Assembly (NCBI GenBank): GCA_963573385.1
Contig: CAUYLG010061903.1
Location: 1 to 64,000 of the forward strand
From: Cacajao melanocephalus
Taxonomy: Eukaryota; Chordata; Mammalia; Primates; Pitheciidae
Direction of reading: 5' to 3'
DNA: 64,000 bases
The position numbers were made by a program, and so were the translations under genes. Below, piece after piece: positions 42,835-57,265 of this stretch; position 1 is the stretch's first letter, and each line of letters begins with the position of its first letter. The notes under the pieces are model-generated. The model saw only the letters and a program-made list of their open reading frames with translations. It was not told the DNA's origin and ran no database searches.

Positions 42835-43020
42835 GTAAAGCAATTTGTAAAATCTTTTTACACATATTATTCCATTTGAGCTCTCTGACAACCTTTGAGA
42901 TCGGAAGGACAGCAGCTGTTATATCCATCTTACAGATAAAGCAGCTGAGTCTCAGGGAGATTAAATGACTTGCCTGGGGTTACATTGCGAGATTGGGATG
43001 GAGACCGGATTCGAGGCTGG
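42835..43020 (-). mobile_element. MIR/L2-type relic
   Basis: ATCTTACAGATAAAGCAGCT, GACTTGCCTGGGGTTACA and a terminal CGGATTCGAGGCTGG. Confidence 0.6.
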
Positions 43021-43354
43021 GTGTCCAGGCTCTGTCCTTGGTCCAGGGTGTGATGAAGGTATTTGAGGCAGAGAGATTAGGACCCAGATGCTGGTAACAG
43101 TAGAGCTTGGGACCTCACCTAAAGTGTTGCCAGGGCTGTGTTTCTGGGAGGTATTTGAAGCAGTGCCCATATAGGGAGCTGCTCTAGGGGCCTGTGGGTT
43201 GCAAGGAGTGTGGAGGGGCAGGGGGTTGCTGTATGATGGCACCTCTCCCCATACCCTGTGAGCTCCTGAGAGGTGAGGTTTGGGAATCCTGGAAGGAAGG
43301 TTTGCCTTCTGTCAGCCAGGATGGGAGGAGGGCTCCTTCTGGTACTTGAAGGCT

Positions 43355-43710
43355 GCCAGGCTGGTTCCTGCCCCAGTGCCTTTGCACTGACTCTTCTCTC
43401 TGCCTGGAATACAGTTTTCCCAGATATTTGCACAGCTCACTCTTGTGTCATTTCAGGTTTCTGTGCAAGGTTCTCCTCCTCAGGAAAGCCTTCCCTGATC
43501 ACTCAGTCTGAATAAGTCACTTCCCCATCCCTTCATCCTGCTTGACTTTCCTTCCTGGCACTTACCACTTTCTTGCAAGGCATTATATATTTATTTTCCA
43601 TTTTCCTCCCCAACCGATATATAAGCTTCATGGGAGCAAGGGGTTGTTTTGTTCACTACTGTATTTCTAGTTCCTGCCATATGGAGATACTCAACAAATA
43701 GTGAGACTTG
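43355..43710 (+). mobile_element. L2 LINE 3' end
   Basis: GTGCCTTTGCACTGACTCTT, GCCTGGAATACAG, AAAGCCTTCCCTGATCACTC, TATATAAGCTTCATGGGAGC and ATGGAGATACTCAACAAATA. Confidence 0.8.
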
Positions 43711-43959
43711 ATTTGAACTCAGGTGTTTCAATTAATTAATTCATTGGTATACTCAACAGATATTTCCCATTTATCTGCTGTGTGCCTTAGCACTGGAGTT
43801 ACAGTGATGAGCTCAGTCATGACCCCCTGCTCCCATGGTGTTTACTCTCTAGTGGGGAAGATCAGGAGTCATGATAGGTCATGGGTTTTACAAAAATGGA
43901 AAGTACAGGGGGCTGTGAGTGAGCATAGTCAAGACTGTTCAGTTTAACAATAAAAACTT

Positions 43960-44190
43960 ACACGTACTGGACATTTTCTATATGTCGGGTACCATGCCTA
44001 GTCTTTCATCACATCATCCTATTTAATTATTTTAACACATCTGGGAGGGCAAGAGACTATTACACCCATTTTATAGATGAGAAAACTGAGGCTTAGCGAG
44101 GTTGAATAACCAGCCCGAGGCCTCATCGTTAGGAGGTATCTGACCTGGGTCTTAGCCCAAGTCCCGCTGATTCCAAAATCCATGTATTTA
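43960..44190 (-). mobile_element. MIR SINE relic
   Basis: CATTTTATAGATGAGAAAAC, TGAGGCTTAGCGAGGTTGAA. Confidence 0.65.
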
Positions 44191-44207
44191 GTCACTCTCT
44201 TCCATGA

Positions 44208-44644
<437 letters not shown>

Positions 44645-46317
44645 TAAAAAGGGTTTTTTAAGTAGGTGTTTGCTTCTTTTGAAACGATGGATCCCTGTAG
44701 GAACCTGATGAAAGCTTCAGATTCTCTCCAAAGATATGCACGTGGGTGGATAGACATGGGTTTTGCCTGTAACTCAGGGAGTACAAGCACTTCCTTTAGC
44801 CCTTCAGTGGACCCCAGGGTAAGAGCCATGGTGACAGTAGTTTCTTGGTAACACTCAGCTCCTGAAGGCTGGTCACTTTTCCATTCATTATCAAGTGAGG
44901 ATAGCTTCCTTTCAAGGGCTCCTCTCTGCACCAGTGCCCAAGACTAGTTAGCTTCTTAGTGGTCCACAGCCAGGTGACCCCAGACAGCTACAGAATGCCT
45001 GGCCCTGAAGTGGGGACTGTGCATGATCAAGAGAGAGAAACCATGGTGCTGCCTTTAAGGAGTGTATGATCTGTCTGCATTTCCTAGCATTACTGTAGAA
45101 TACAATCTTTCGAACTACTCAATGGAAAAAGGATCCCATGATCCAATACTTTTCTTGGAAATTCACAACATATGAGAACATATGAAGGGACTGAAAAGTC
45201 TTGCAGTAACAAAAAGCATTTAACTTTATTTAACTTAGCTTTCCCCAACTATACTTGACCATAGAATCCCTCTTTAAAAAATAGTGCATGATGCTTTGCC
45301 GAAGATCTAGAGCTCATCAGGAGGGGCTCACTCAATTGTATAATGTGTCTTGTGATCCCTTCCTTAAGAAGAAGGGGGTGCTGGCCTGGCTTGGGGAGCC
45401 TCTGGATCTTTCTGGATCTCATGAGTCTCACCAGGCCAGGGCCTTACTGCAGCTTCCAAAGGCTTAGACCCTAGAGAATTCTGGACAGTTCCGTAGAATA
45501 GGAGAATCACCTGCAAAACCAAGTGTAAGTGAAAGCAGGAAGGAATTATGCAGGACGTAAGAAACAATTTCTTGACTGAAATGGGGAAGAAGTAACCAAA
45601 GATGGGGATAGGTAACAGAGATGCTGAAGCGGGTCTGTGGCAGAGACGGCTTGGGAATGTGGACGTGGCTCTGAGGGCAGGCACTGCGGAAAGAGGAGAG
45701 AAACCAATGAGAAGGGTGAGCGACTCTTTGAGGTTAATGTGTGTGAGGATCTCATATTGGTCAGTTAGTGTTTGTGGGAATTTATTTTTGATTGGGTTAA
45801 TTCATTCACTCAATAAATATTGATCGAGTATCTATATATTGCTAAGCACTGTTCTAGAAGCTGGGGAGATAGCACCAAAACCATTATATGTATGCATAAT
45901 TATAAATAAGTGTATGTAAATGTGTAAATTAAAAATGAGTTCTTTTTGTAGGTTTCAGTCAAAGGGAGAATGCTGTGTGGTTTAGACGTTTCCTTTCCTG
46001 AAAGTGCTTTAGAATGCCACAATGCTGAGATGTTTAAATGCCAACTAGCATAACGGCTGGCCGAGGGTTGTTCAGGGACATGGGGAAGTCTCAGTTTTCT
46101 CATCTCATCCTTTCTGTCATTTGGAAACTGTGATCCACCCTTGAGAAGGGAGAAAGAGAAGGGCATGCCCTGCTCACGAGCCCTACTGTGTGCTGAACTG
46201 TGTGGGTGTTTGACGGGCATTCCACTGGGGTCTGACTCTCTTTATAGATAGATATTCCCAAGAGAATTATGCAGGCCCTTGGGGGTGGGCACATGAGGAA
46301 GAAGGGTTCAAAATGTT

Positions 46318-47120
<803 letters not shown>

Positions 47121-47211
47121 CTATGGGAGATCAGGAGGGAGCATTTCTGGGAATGATTGCACTCTGTCCTGCCTGCTCCTCTCATGTACCCTTCTGTTCT
47201 CTGCTCCCCAG

Positions 47212-47298
47212 GGTGAAGCAGTCAGAGCTGTTCGACAGGTGGAAGAGCCTCCAGATGTGCAAATGGGCGATGAACATCTCTGAGGCCAACCAGTTCAA
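47212..47298 (+). CDS. ST8SIA5: ST8SIA5 exon 3 (residues 76-104)
   Basis: 87-nt exon with acceptor TGCTCCCCAG and donor CAA|GTATCT. The first base completes Met75 and the exon ends two bases into Lys104 (AA|G), so it is again phase 2-2. It encodes VKQSELFDRWKSLQMCKWAM..., a helical, charged stem-to-catalytic-domain segment with the sequon N96-I-S. It begins only about 125 bp after the A-tail of an Alu (46798-47085). Skipping it alone would also preserve frame, but I know of no described isoform doing so. Confidence 0.97.
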
Positions 47299-48180
47299 GT
47301 ATCTATGATTCGTCTGTCCTCCCTTCTCCTTGTATGGTTCTCCTCAATGCCACCTCTTCCGGTCTCTGTCATCCTGCAAAGCCCAGCTCTCAGTGGGCAT
47401 ATTCCCCAGAGCAGGCCCTGACTGGGCTTAGGAATCTGGGCAGTGGGGGCGGGGGGATCTGATTCAACATGCAGGCTGAGGCGGGCACCTTGCCAGGTGC
47501 TGTCCTCCACCTTCTCTCCCTCAGTCCTTGCAGCAGCCTTGCAAGGTCAGTGGTGTCATCTCCAGTCCACAGCTGAGTTCACGGAGGCTATTAGCAGGGA
47601 AGCATGTGCCGGCGGTCTTGGCAGGCCTGTGCGAAGGCGCATTACGCATCTTCTGTGGCCTCATGGTCCTCACCTCCCCTGTCCTGGGGCAGCTGCTCTG
47701 ACCCAGTGGCTTCTCCTTCTTAGAGCACTTGAGTTCTTCCAGCCTACACGAGACATTTAAGCCCTGCTGCAGATTCTTTTATAAATGCTCTCTAACCAAA
47801 ATGAGCAGATTATAAAGTCCCAGAGAGGTTAAGAGCTGTATCTTAAAGTTCTCCTGTGGGAGCTCAGCAAATAACAGATGTCCAAAAATTCTTTTTGATT
47901 AATGGTGAACTTTAGGGTCTTCTCCATCTCTAAACTTTTATGAGCTTATGGGATTATTTTAGTGTAGGTAGACCATATTTTATGGAGTTGATGTGATCTG
48001 GCCATTTGTGTCTATACTGGATTTTGGCACTCAGGTCCAAGTTTAAATGTACTGAGGAGCTCTGAGCATGACGGAGTCCTGCGCAAGAGATTGTGAAAAG
48101 CAAAGATGACTAAGTTTTTTGTATTTTCCTTATAAATAATTTGTTCTAATTTGCTGCAGCTCCAGACCAAGTCTAGAGGC

Positions 48181-48277
48181 AGAGTAGTAGTTTTAAGAGG
48201 CACATTTTCAGAAACGTGAATGTTTAAAGTGATAACATTTGAAGATCAGGTGCCAGAGACCTCTGGGAGACGACAGA
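48181..48277 (+). repeat. 95-bp segment also present at 50396-50490
   Basis: Partner of the segment that interrupts the minisatellite before exon 4; same orientation, 2215 bp apart. Confidence 0.88.
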
Positions 48278-48418
48278 AACCCAGCAAAGGCCTGACAGTA
48301 GCTTGCAGAGACCCACCTATTATAAGAGCAGAACATGAGCTTGAGCAAAGTGCTGGGAGAGTAGAGAATAGATCCATAATCTGTGCTGCAAATTGGCCCC
48401 TTAGAAACATTACTGTGC

Positions 48419-48696
<278 letters not shown>

Positions 48697-49534
48697 GAAA
48701 CATTACCGTGCACACTGCATAGAGGTGTCCTGGGGGCAAGTGAGACCTGGCACACTGAGAGTATGGCCAATAAAACACTCAGCCCAGATCAAGTCAGTGA
48801 GAGACAAAAGCCTGCTGTCCAGGCTCAGGCGGAATAGAAGTCTCAGCCATGAGACTCACATATCTCAGGAAATGTGAAGCAACTGGGAAATAATGTGGCA
48901 ACAGAAAAACAGGGATGAGTGTGGGAGCCTTTGGCAGGGACCAGACAGCACAGTGCTGGGGTGGAGCTCTGGGGATGAGGGGCGTGGAGCAGTTTCAGGT
49001 GTGAGAAAAGGCAGTGACATCAGGACTTGCCATGCTCTAAGTGAGCAAACCTTCGAGGCTGGTCAGTTGCCTCTCTTTGCTCTCATTTCAAGCTCATGGA
49101 ACAAAGATGAGATGCTTCCTTCAGGCTGGCAGGAACCTGCAGGCAGGCATTAGCATTCCAATGACAGGAAAGAAAGCCTGTGACTGAGGTCTTCTCCCAC
49201 CCAGCTGCCTACAAATAGGCACGCTGACATTTCCGGTTTGTATATCCGCTGGTCATGAGCTTGGTTAGTATGAGTCAGTCTCTCTCAATGGGAGTGCGCT
49301 TCAGTGGGCTGACAAGACTGAGCTTCTGGACTAGCAAAGCTAAAAGACCCAGGTGCTGGTTTGTAATGCTGATTCATGGCCCTGCCTTGCCAGGCCTCTG
49401 GCTTCCTCTCTGGGAAGCCTCAGGTACATTCTGAAACCCAGCTCTCCACAGGGAATTCTGCTCTCTGTGACTGGGAGCCAGATAGGCTTCCCAGTGAAGT
49501 CCCTACAAGAGATAAAATTAAAAAAAAAATTATA

Positions 49535-49888
<354 letters not shown>

Positions 49889-50268
49889 TTACAGAGGGTT
49901 AGAGGTAGAAGAGCCAAGCCTGCATGAAGAAACTAGGGCCCGGAGAGAGAGGCCTTCCTGTAGCCTCACAGCTGGTGGGGACAGAGCAGACAAGAGAATC
50001 CAGGCCTGTTGACACCAGGAAAGGAACCCAAGTTTCCATGCTGGGCCTGACTGGGAGCTCTTCGGAAAGCTCCTCCTTACCCTCTGTTAGTGGCCGTGAC
50101 TCGGGCTCAGTGGAAAAGTTCCGTCAGTGCAGACTCGGGCAGTGGGGTGGGGGCTTCATGGAGAGAAACCTGTCCTGGGACCTGAATGAGTGGTCAGGAG
50201 AGGCAGAAGGTGGGGCCTTGGGAGAGGCATTGAAAAGGGAGGGGACACCACAAGCAGAGAAGCAGGGC

Positions 50269-50615
50269 AGGGGCGAGTGAGGGAATGGGTGGGCAAGAGA
50301 GGCCTTAGCTCCATGCAGGGTGGGGGCGAGTGTGGGAATGAGTGGGCAGGAGAGGCTTCAGTTCCATGCAGGGAGGGGATGAGCGTGGGAATGGTAGAGT
50401 CGAGGTTTTAAGAGGTAATTTTCAGAAATGTCAATGTTTAAATTGATAACATTTGAAGATCAGTAGCCAGAGGCCTCTGGGAGACTACAGGAGGCCTCGG
50501 CTCCATGCAAGGAGGGTGTGAGCTTGGGAATGGGTGGCAGGAGAGGCTTCAGCTTCATGCAGGGTGGGGATGAACGTGGGGATGGGTGGGCAGGAGAGGC
50601 CTCAGCTCTGCCCCT
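50269..50615. repeat. G-rich minisatellite, about 52-bp unit, interrupted
   Basis: Units containing GGGAATGGGTGGGCAGGAGA followed by GGC.TCAGCTCCATGCAGGG recur with spacings of 53, 52 and about 51 bp. The array is interrupted at 50396-50490 by a segment also found at 48181-48277. It ends about 70 bp before the exon 4 acceptor. Confidence 0.9.
50396..50490 (+). repeat. 95-bp segment duplicated from or with 48181-48277
   Basis: Aligned blocks: TTTTAAGAGG, ATTTTCAGAAA.GT.AATG, TTGATAACATTTGAAGATCA, CCAGAG.CCTCTGGGAGAC. A similarity of roughly 85-90 percent by eye. Confidence 0.88.
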
Positions 50616-50681
50616 CCGTTCTCTATGAGGCTGTTCTCTGCCCTGCATCAGGTCTTTCTTGCCTGTCTCCCTGCCCGGCAG

Positions 50682-50826
50682 GTCCACTCTGTCCAGGTGC
50701 TGCAATGCCCCTGCCTTTCTCTTCACCACCCAGAAGAACACTCCCCTGGGGACAAAGCTCAAGTATGAGGTGGACACCAGCGGCATCTACCACATCAACC
50801 AGGAGATCTTCCGAATGTTTCCCAAG
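50682..50826 (+). CDS. ST8SIA5: ST8SIA5 exon 4 (residues 105-152)
   Basis: 145-nt exon; acceptor CTGCCCGGCAG, donor AAG|GTGCTG. The first base completes Lys104; 48 full codons follow, ending in phase 0. It encodes STLSRCCNAPAFLFTTQ... to ...EIFRMFPK, the beginning of the GT29 fold before sialylmotif L. The paired Cys and the segment LKYEVDTSGIYHI are typical of this subfamily. The donor is poor: positions +3 to +6 are GCTG rather than AAGT, so it probably relies on exonic or intronic enhancers. A minisatellite of roughly 52-bp units (50269-50615) ends about 70 bp upstream of the acceptor. Confidence 0.97.
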
Positions 50827-52090
50827 GTGCTGCTTTGGGCAGGGGTGGTCTGGGTGGGACGAGGGAGCCGACCCAGCCGTAGCCCTCTGTGGTATGCCTG
50901 TGTGGTTTCGTACGACCCACTCACTGTCCTCTGGACTCAGTTGTCTTGGTCCTGGTTGAAGAGTTGTCTTAGGTGCTGTAGCCCACCCTCTGGGTTTCTT
51001 TGGGAGTTCTGGGAACCATGAAAGCCAACTGGCTATGATTTGAGTGACTTTTGGCAAGAAAGTGGCTAGAAAATTCTGGGTGTTGCCTTGCTTTCAGAGG
51101 ATGTCCTGCAGATAAGAGAGATGAATGATGACACATTCGTCCCCCACCTGAGGTAGGCACAAGAACAAAAACACGTGCAGAGGTTGTGAGCACAAGAAAG
51201 CACAGCGCAGAGCTACATCTGCAAGATCAGCTCACTGGATGACCTTGGGCAGAGATTTTGTCTTTCAAAGCCTCAGTCTCCTTATCTGTGACACTGGGGT
51301 TTGGACTACGAATAGATTTGACTGGTTATAACAGAACATCTAAAATATCAGAGACTTAGTCAAGATAGATGTATTATATATTTTTTTCCTTTCACATAAA
51401 AGAATTCTGGAGGTAGGTTGTGCAGGGCTGGCACAGCGGCTCCCTGGTCATGGAGGACCCCAGAATGAGTGAGCCGCAGACCTGAATGGTTCAGAGCACT
51501 GACCCTGGCCACTGAGGACCGCAGGATGAGTGCGCTGCAGATGTGAATGGTTCAGATCACTGATGCTGAGCACTTGCAATCACCTGGGCTGACCGTTGGT
51601 GCAGACTCACCGCACTACTTTCAGAGAAGGGGCCCTGGAGCCTGGACTTCCAGCCAGTTCTGGCAATTACCCAGGTGTGGTGGTGTACGGACTCTGAAGA
51701 GGAGGAAGGTTGCATGGGTGTGTTCATAACCACATCCAGGAGAGCTCTGGGCCCAGGGCAGCACTTAGTGAATGCAGTTTATAGAAATTCTGAGTGGGGG
51801 CATGTGGAGGTCTTTTTGGATGAAATCTGAAGGCCTTGTCTGCCTTGCTTCTTGGCTGATTGCTAATGACACAAAGCCCAGACTTTCCTGCATTCTCTGA
51901 CTGGTACCAGAGTGTATAGGCAAGACTCATACATTCTGAGGACGTGGAGGGGGGCTGAAGGTGAGAGGTGTCAAATGTGTTCTCACCCACTGTAGCCCTC
52001 GGAGGATGGTGTTGAACCACCTTTACAAGGAGGGTTTTACAAGGCCTGGAACATGAGGCTGGTGACAGCAGGTGGACTTGCATCTCACGT

Positions 52091-52332
52091 AGGCTCTGCG
52101 GCATAGGGACTGCTTCTGATTGTCCGATACCTGGCCCTGGGATGATTAGGGTGGTGATGGGAGGGGTGAGCGGGCGGGATGGTAGCCTGTCAATGAGGGT
52201 GTGGGCTCTGATTGGTTGGTTTTCACAGGAAAGGTGAGCTTGCAGGACAGTTGTTTGCTAACTAGGAATTAGCAAGGCACCAGGTGCCAGAGCATCAGGA
52301 ATTAAGAAAATACCAGCTGGGCATGGTGGTAA
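52091..52332 (+). repeat. Duplicate of 46557-46812, including an Alu head
   Basis: Begins AGGCTCTGCGGCATAGGGAC and stays alignable through AATTAGCAAGGCACCAGGTG to AAATACCAGCTGGGCATGGT, where the last 20 or so bases are the first bases of an Alu. Confidence 0.85.
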
Positions 52333-52424
52333 TGCCAGTGGGTGTAACACAGCTTAGTATGACATACAGGTCTAAGGAGAGCCAGGGTGTGGACCGCTGA
52401 GGCCCAGGGATAGACAGCAGGGCT

Positions 52425-52765
52425 CACCAAACTTTCTCCAGAGAGCGCCAGGCAGTAAGGGTTTTAGGATTTGCAGTTCATATTGTCTGTGTCAGTACTG
52501 CGCACCTCTATCATTCTAGCAGAAAAGCAGCCGCAGGCGTGAGTAAACAAATGAGAGCATCTGTTCCAATAGCACTTTCAATCTTATTAGATGCTGGAAT
52601 TGGAATTTTACATAGTTTTCACGTATCACAAAATAGTTTCTTCTTTGGGTTGTTTCCAACCATTTAAGAATATAAAATCCATTCCTGGCTTGCAAGTTAC
52701 ACAAAAACAGACGGCAGGCCAGATGTGGCCCACGGGCTATGTGCAGCTCGCTCGTCCCTGAGTTA
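52425..52765. mobile_element. hAT-type relic
   Basis: Contains CACCAAACTTTCTCCAGAG, GCAGAAAAGCAGCCGCAGGC, CTGTTCCAATAG and GGCCAGATGTGGCCCACGGG, the order seen in a common hAT non-autonomous family. Name uncertain. Confidence 0.6.
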
Positions 52766-52789
52766 GAGCAGTGTGACGTAGAATAGCAT

Positions 52790-52955
52790 TCCCTGAACTT
52801 CCCTAAATATGAGTGTCTGTTCGTGTTGGTAAAAAATTCAGCTTCCCAGCCTCCTATCTGCGAGTCTCTGATTCCGTGGCGCTGGGATGGAGCCCAGAAA
52901 TTTATATTTTCAGAAAGTAGCCCAGGTAGTTCTTAACTTAAAGTTTAGGAAACAC
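52790..52955 (+). mobile_element. MER20-like hAT relic
   Basis: GAGTCTCTGATTCCGTGG, GGAGCCCAGAAATTTATATT, CCCAGGTAGTTCTTAAC and a terminal GGAAACACT resemble MER20. Confidence 0.5.
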
Positions 52956-53539
52956 TCATATAGAACATAGTAAACTTTTGACGATTTTTCTGAAAATGAC
53001 TGTTTCTTTCCCTTTCTCTGGTAAAAGTCTAATGGTGCCGTTTACTCAGCCCCTGGCTGTGAGATGCTCTTATTTTCCCTGTCTTGGCACACTGGGCCTG
53101 TCTGTCCAGGGAAAATGGACCATGAATAAGGACAGTCTCCCACAGAAGTCCCCCTTACATTTAGCCTTATTCCTGATGGTCCCAGGGAAGCATGATTCTC
53201 CACAAGGCCCCGCCTGGCTGCTGGTCCCACTGAAAGCTCAGGCTGCAGGCCTAGCCTGTCTCATGCAAGGCTGCCAGCTGCTGTGTGCTAGAAGGAAAGC
53301 TGCCCAGCAGGCCCTGGGCGTCAGAGATGGGGGTGACTTTTGCTGCCATCTAATAGTAACAAGACTCTCGACCCCTCTTCCCATCTGTAAAGTGGAAAAC
53401 AGCTTTCCTCCCGCATTCTCCACAAGGCTGCCTCTCGGGGCCAGGAGCTAATAGAGGTGGGTATGCTTTCAGAGATGAGAGTTGCAGATTGAGGCAGGGG
53501 GTGGCTTGGCTCTGATAGCTGTGCCTGTGCCTCCCCCAG

Positions 53540-53652
53540 GACATGCCCTACTACCGGTCCCAGTTTAAGAAGTGTGCCGTGGTGGGCAACGGAGGCATCC
53601 TAAAGAACAGCCGCTGCGGGAGGGAGATCAACAGCGCCGACTTCGTCTTCCG
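53540..53652 (+). CDS. ST8SIA5: ST8SIA5 exon 5, first half of sialylmotif L (residues 153-190)
   Basis: 113-nt exon; acceptor GCCTCCCCCAG, donor CG|GTAAAA. It starts in phase 0 (Asp153) and ends two bases into Arg190. It encodes [20 protein letters not shown] and continues to ...INSADFVF, the N-terminal half of sialylmotif L, which binds the CMP-sialic acid donor. C164 ([10 protein letters not shown]) and C178 (SRCG) correspond by family comparison with ST8SIA3 to the two motif-L cysteines that form disulfides with the motif-S cysteine and a C-terminal cysteine. N169 and the GNGG turn are the conserved nucleotide-contacting positions. Confidence 0.98.
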
Positions 53653-54134
53653 GTAAAAGAGACCCTGGCTCTGCCCTTGCCAGTACCCCATGTCCCTCCT
53701 CCTCCATATTCTTCCCTGGGTGCCCTAATGCCACCCTTTAAGCAATTAATCCCCACTCCCCACCCCTGCAGACCCTTAGCTCTGGGGTATCCCTTCCTCT
53801 CTGCAGCCCCATCCCTTTGGGAAAGTTGTTGAACTGCCAGGTCCTCAGTTTCCACATTTGCACAATGGGAGATGTGTCAAGAGCAAAGGGCATCACAGAT
53901 TTGAAGGCACCGAGGACTCGGGAGCTTGCAGCCATGTCAGGAGGTCCTCTGGGCGCTGTCTCCCTGGGTGCTACCCTTCCAGAAGCACTGGTTGGAACCA
54001 GGGCAGCCTTGTGGCAGACACCAATATTGGCTTCACCCTGACTTGAACTAAGCCAGAGACTGGTCCTTGTACTTTTTCCTTATGCTTCTTTAGCCTCCCT
54101 CTTATCTCTTTGTGGATCTTCATTTATTTCTTTA

Positions 54135-54549
<415 letters not shown>

Positions 54550-54906
54550 TCACAATCATCTGGCCTCTCAGTTGGTGTCAGGTTGGGGAGGGTAGAGCAG
54601 GTTTGGTGTGACTTGAGGTCCTAAAATAAAGGCAGCTCCTGCATATTTTGGGTTCTTGGCTGTCCAACCCCAGACTCTGTCTCAAGAAGAAGGAAGCCTT
54701 GGACACTCTGCATCACCTGCTGTCACAGGCAGAGTGTGGGAGACACTCCTCTCTCTGTGATCTGGAGTCTGCCTGCGTGCTCCCTGTGGATGCCTAGTCA
54801 AGTCCAATACTGAAGGTTAAGCTTCCTCCAATGTGGAAATCTCTGGCCCTCACTGAATCCTTAGCCAGCCACATTCCTGCCAGGGGAGGCAGGGAAAGCC
54901 TCTTTC

Positions 54907-55195
<289 letters not shown>

Positions 55196-55203
55196 AGAAA
55201 GCC

Positions 55204-55249
55204 TTTCTTTCTTCTTTCTTTCTTTTCTTTTCTTTTCTTTCTTTTCTTT

Positions 55250-55305
<56 letters not shown>

Positions 55306-55330
55306 TTTCTTTCTTTCTTCTTTCTTTTTC

Positions 55331-55365
<35 letters not shown>

Positions 55366-55373
55366 CTTTCTTC
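55204..55373. repeat. (CTTT)n pyrimidine microsatellite
   Basis: About 170 bp of CTTT with CTTTT and TTC variants; a complete polypyrimidine strand able to form triplex DNA and likely length-polymorphic. Starts in the target duplication of the adjacent Alu. Confidence 0.95.
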
Positions 55374-55454
55374 CTCACCTGTGTAAACAAAGAAAGCCTC
55401 TTTCAAGATAGTCTTTTGGGGAGAAGCCCAGGTCTCTGGGGTCTCCCTGAACTT

Positions 55455-55590
55455 CGATCCAGGCTCCAGCATTGCTAGGCACATGACCTCAGGAATGTCA
55501 TCTCACTCTTCTGGGCCTTGGTTTCTTCATCCGCAAAATGGGGATAAGGATAGCAGCTCCCTCAGTTTTGGGATTCAATGACTTAACGAT
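55455..55590 (+). mobile_element. MIR SINE relic
   Basis: TTGGTTTCTTCATCCGCAAA and ATGGGGATAAGGATAGCAGC. Confidence 0.6.
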
Positions 55591-55654
55591 TGTATAGCTC
55601 TTAGTACCTCCGGCACTGGACACACCATTAGAGCCCAGTTAATGCCAGCCACTG

Positions 55655-55850
55655 CCCTTCCAGGCCCCGTTCCCTGTGCCTGAAATGCTCTCTCCTCAGC
55701 CCCTACATCCTGCTTTGCCAACTACCACTTGTCCCTCCAGGCTTAGCTCAAGAATCACCCACTCCTTCCCTGGCTGTCCCCACTTGCACCCTTTTCTGGG
55801 CTCCCATGCAACTTGGTGTCCACCTCTCATGTGGCCTTTAACACCCAGCC
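55655..55850 (+). mobile_element. L2 relic
   Basis: CCTGTGCCTGAAATGCTCTC then CAGGCTTAGCTCAAGAATCA. Confidence 0.6.
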
Positions 55851-56039
55851 CTATAACCAGGGACCAGCTGGGTGGTCTCACTCTTGCAGATTGGAAACAC
55901 ACAGAGAACTTCTGTTTACAGTGACTGATGTAATTGGCACAACATAACTGCTTAGAAATTGAATCTTCAATGAAGGAATGAAGGAGTGAATGAAAAAATG
56001 GACTTACATGATTTTCAGGGCTAAGAAGTGGAGCGTATG

Positions 56040-56260
56040 GTGGTTATGTCCACAGGCTCTGAAGCTGGGCAGCCTGGTTTGAGTTAGAAAAAGCTGTGTT
56101 ACTTTGCATAAGTTACCTAACCACTCTGCCTCTATTCCCTAAAATGAAAAATGAGGATGATAATAGTACCTGCCCCTTGGGGTCAGTATGAGGAATAAAT
56201 GAATTAATATGTGTAAAATCTTTTAAACAATGTGGGACACATAATAAGTTTTATTATAAA
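56040..56260 (+). mobile_element. MIR SINE relic
   Basis: GGCTCTGAAGCTGGGCAGCC, ATGAGGATGATAATAGTACC and GGAATAAATGAATTAATATG. Confidence 0.7.
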
Positions 56261-57059
56261 AAATGATATTTTAAAATACTCTCATTTTACAGATGAAAAA
56301 CAATTTTTTGGAGGGGAATGATATTCCTTGCCAGGATCATGGGGCTAGTTATAGTCAGAAATGGGAATACAGTTCTGGTCGTGCATTCTTTCTGCGGTAT
56401 CACATCATTTCCCTAGCTCAATAATATGACGGTAAACTTCTCCCTCTGAGGGGCCAGTCTCTTGTCCCGCCACTTAAGATCTGTTAAGATCTGTGAGAGC
56501 ATGCAGTTGTTTGAGCTAGTTTTGGAGATGCTGTGGGCCCTTCCATCCTCATCGTCATCATCGTCATAGCAGTGCAGCAGCAGCAAAGGCTCGCTAGGTG
56601 CCCGTGTGTGCACACCAAGATGCCCCGAGACTCCCTCCTGTTCTAGGCGTGTCCTTACTGGATGCTATTGTATTGGGAGCAAGACCTAGACTTGGAGTCA
56701 GACAGACCCATCCTCCACCCTGCCTTGACCACCTAATAGCAGCAAGTCCCTTGACCTCTCTGAATGGGTGGTTTCCCATTTGCAACACATGGAGCCTAAT
56801 ATCTGCCACTCGAGGTTACTGATGTCTCACATAATCCTATGAAAGTTCCTGGCATGTCACAGATGCTCAAAAAAATGGTAATTGACTGCAGACACCCCCC
56901 CTCCCCAATCTTTAAGGAGAATATAAAATCTGCCTTTCATAGTGGTCTGATAGACAGGAGTGTGGTTGGATCATAAAGCAGGTGACAGTCGTAGTCCTGT
57001 TGTAGAGGGTTCTTCTGCACATTTATTCCTTAAACCCATGGCTTCCCCTTAATGAAGGG

Positions 57060-57265
57060 CCACATTCTTCACAAGGCCCACCGTCCCTTACAGTCTGGCC
57101 CCTTCTTCCCTCTCTGCCCTCAGCTTGTACCACGCCCCACTTGCCTGTGCTCTAGTCACTGGGCTGCAGTCACTCCTGGTTGCTTCCTGTTCTCATCTAC
57201 CACAGGACCTTTGCACAGGACTTGTGTCTGGAATGTTCATGAGTTCCACATTCACCTAGTTAACA
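57060..57265 (+). mobile_element. L2 relic
   Basis: ACAAGGCCCACCGTCCCTTA, GTCTGGCCCCTTCTTCCC and GGACCTTTGCACAGGAC. Confidence 0.65.

Larger units (their letters stand above)
50827..53539 (+). other. ST8SIA5: ST8SIA5 intron between exons 4 and 5
   Basis: 2713-bp intron, GTGCTG to CCCCAG, free of full-length Alus. Holds a MIR relic near 51.2 kb, a duplicated LTR-like segment (52.09-52.33 kb) and hAT-type relics at 52.4-52.95 kb. 52.95-53.5 kb looks unique. Confidence 0.9.

Noticed and set aside
50269..50615. Regularly spaced repeats resembling a CRISPR array
   Set aside because: Contiguous degenerate minisatellite units in primate DNA with no unique equal-length spacers.
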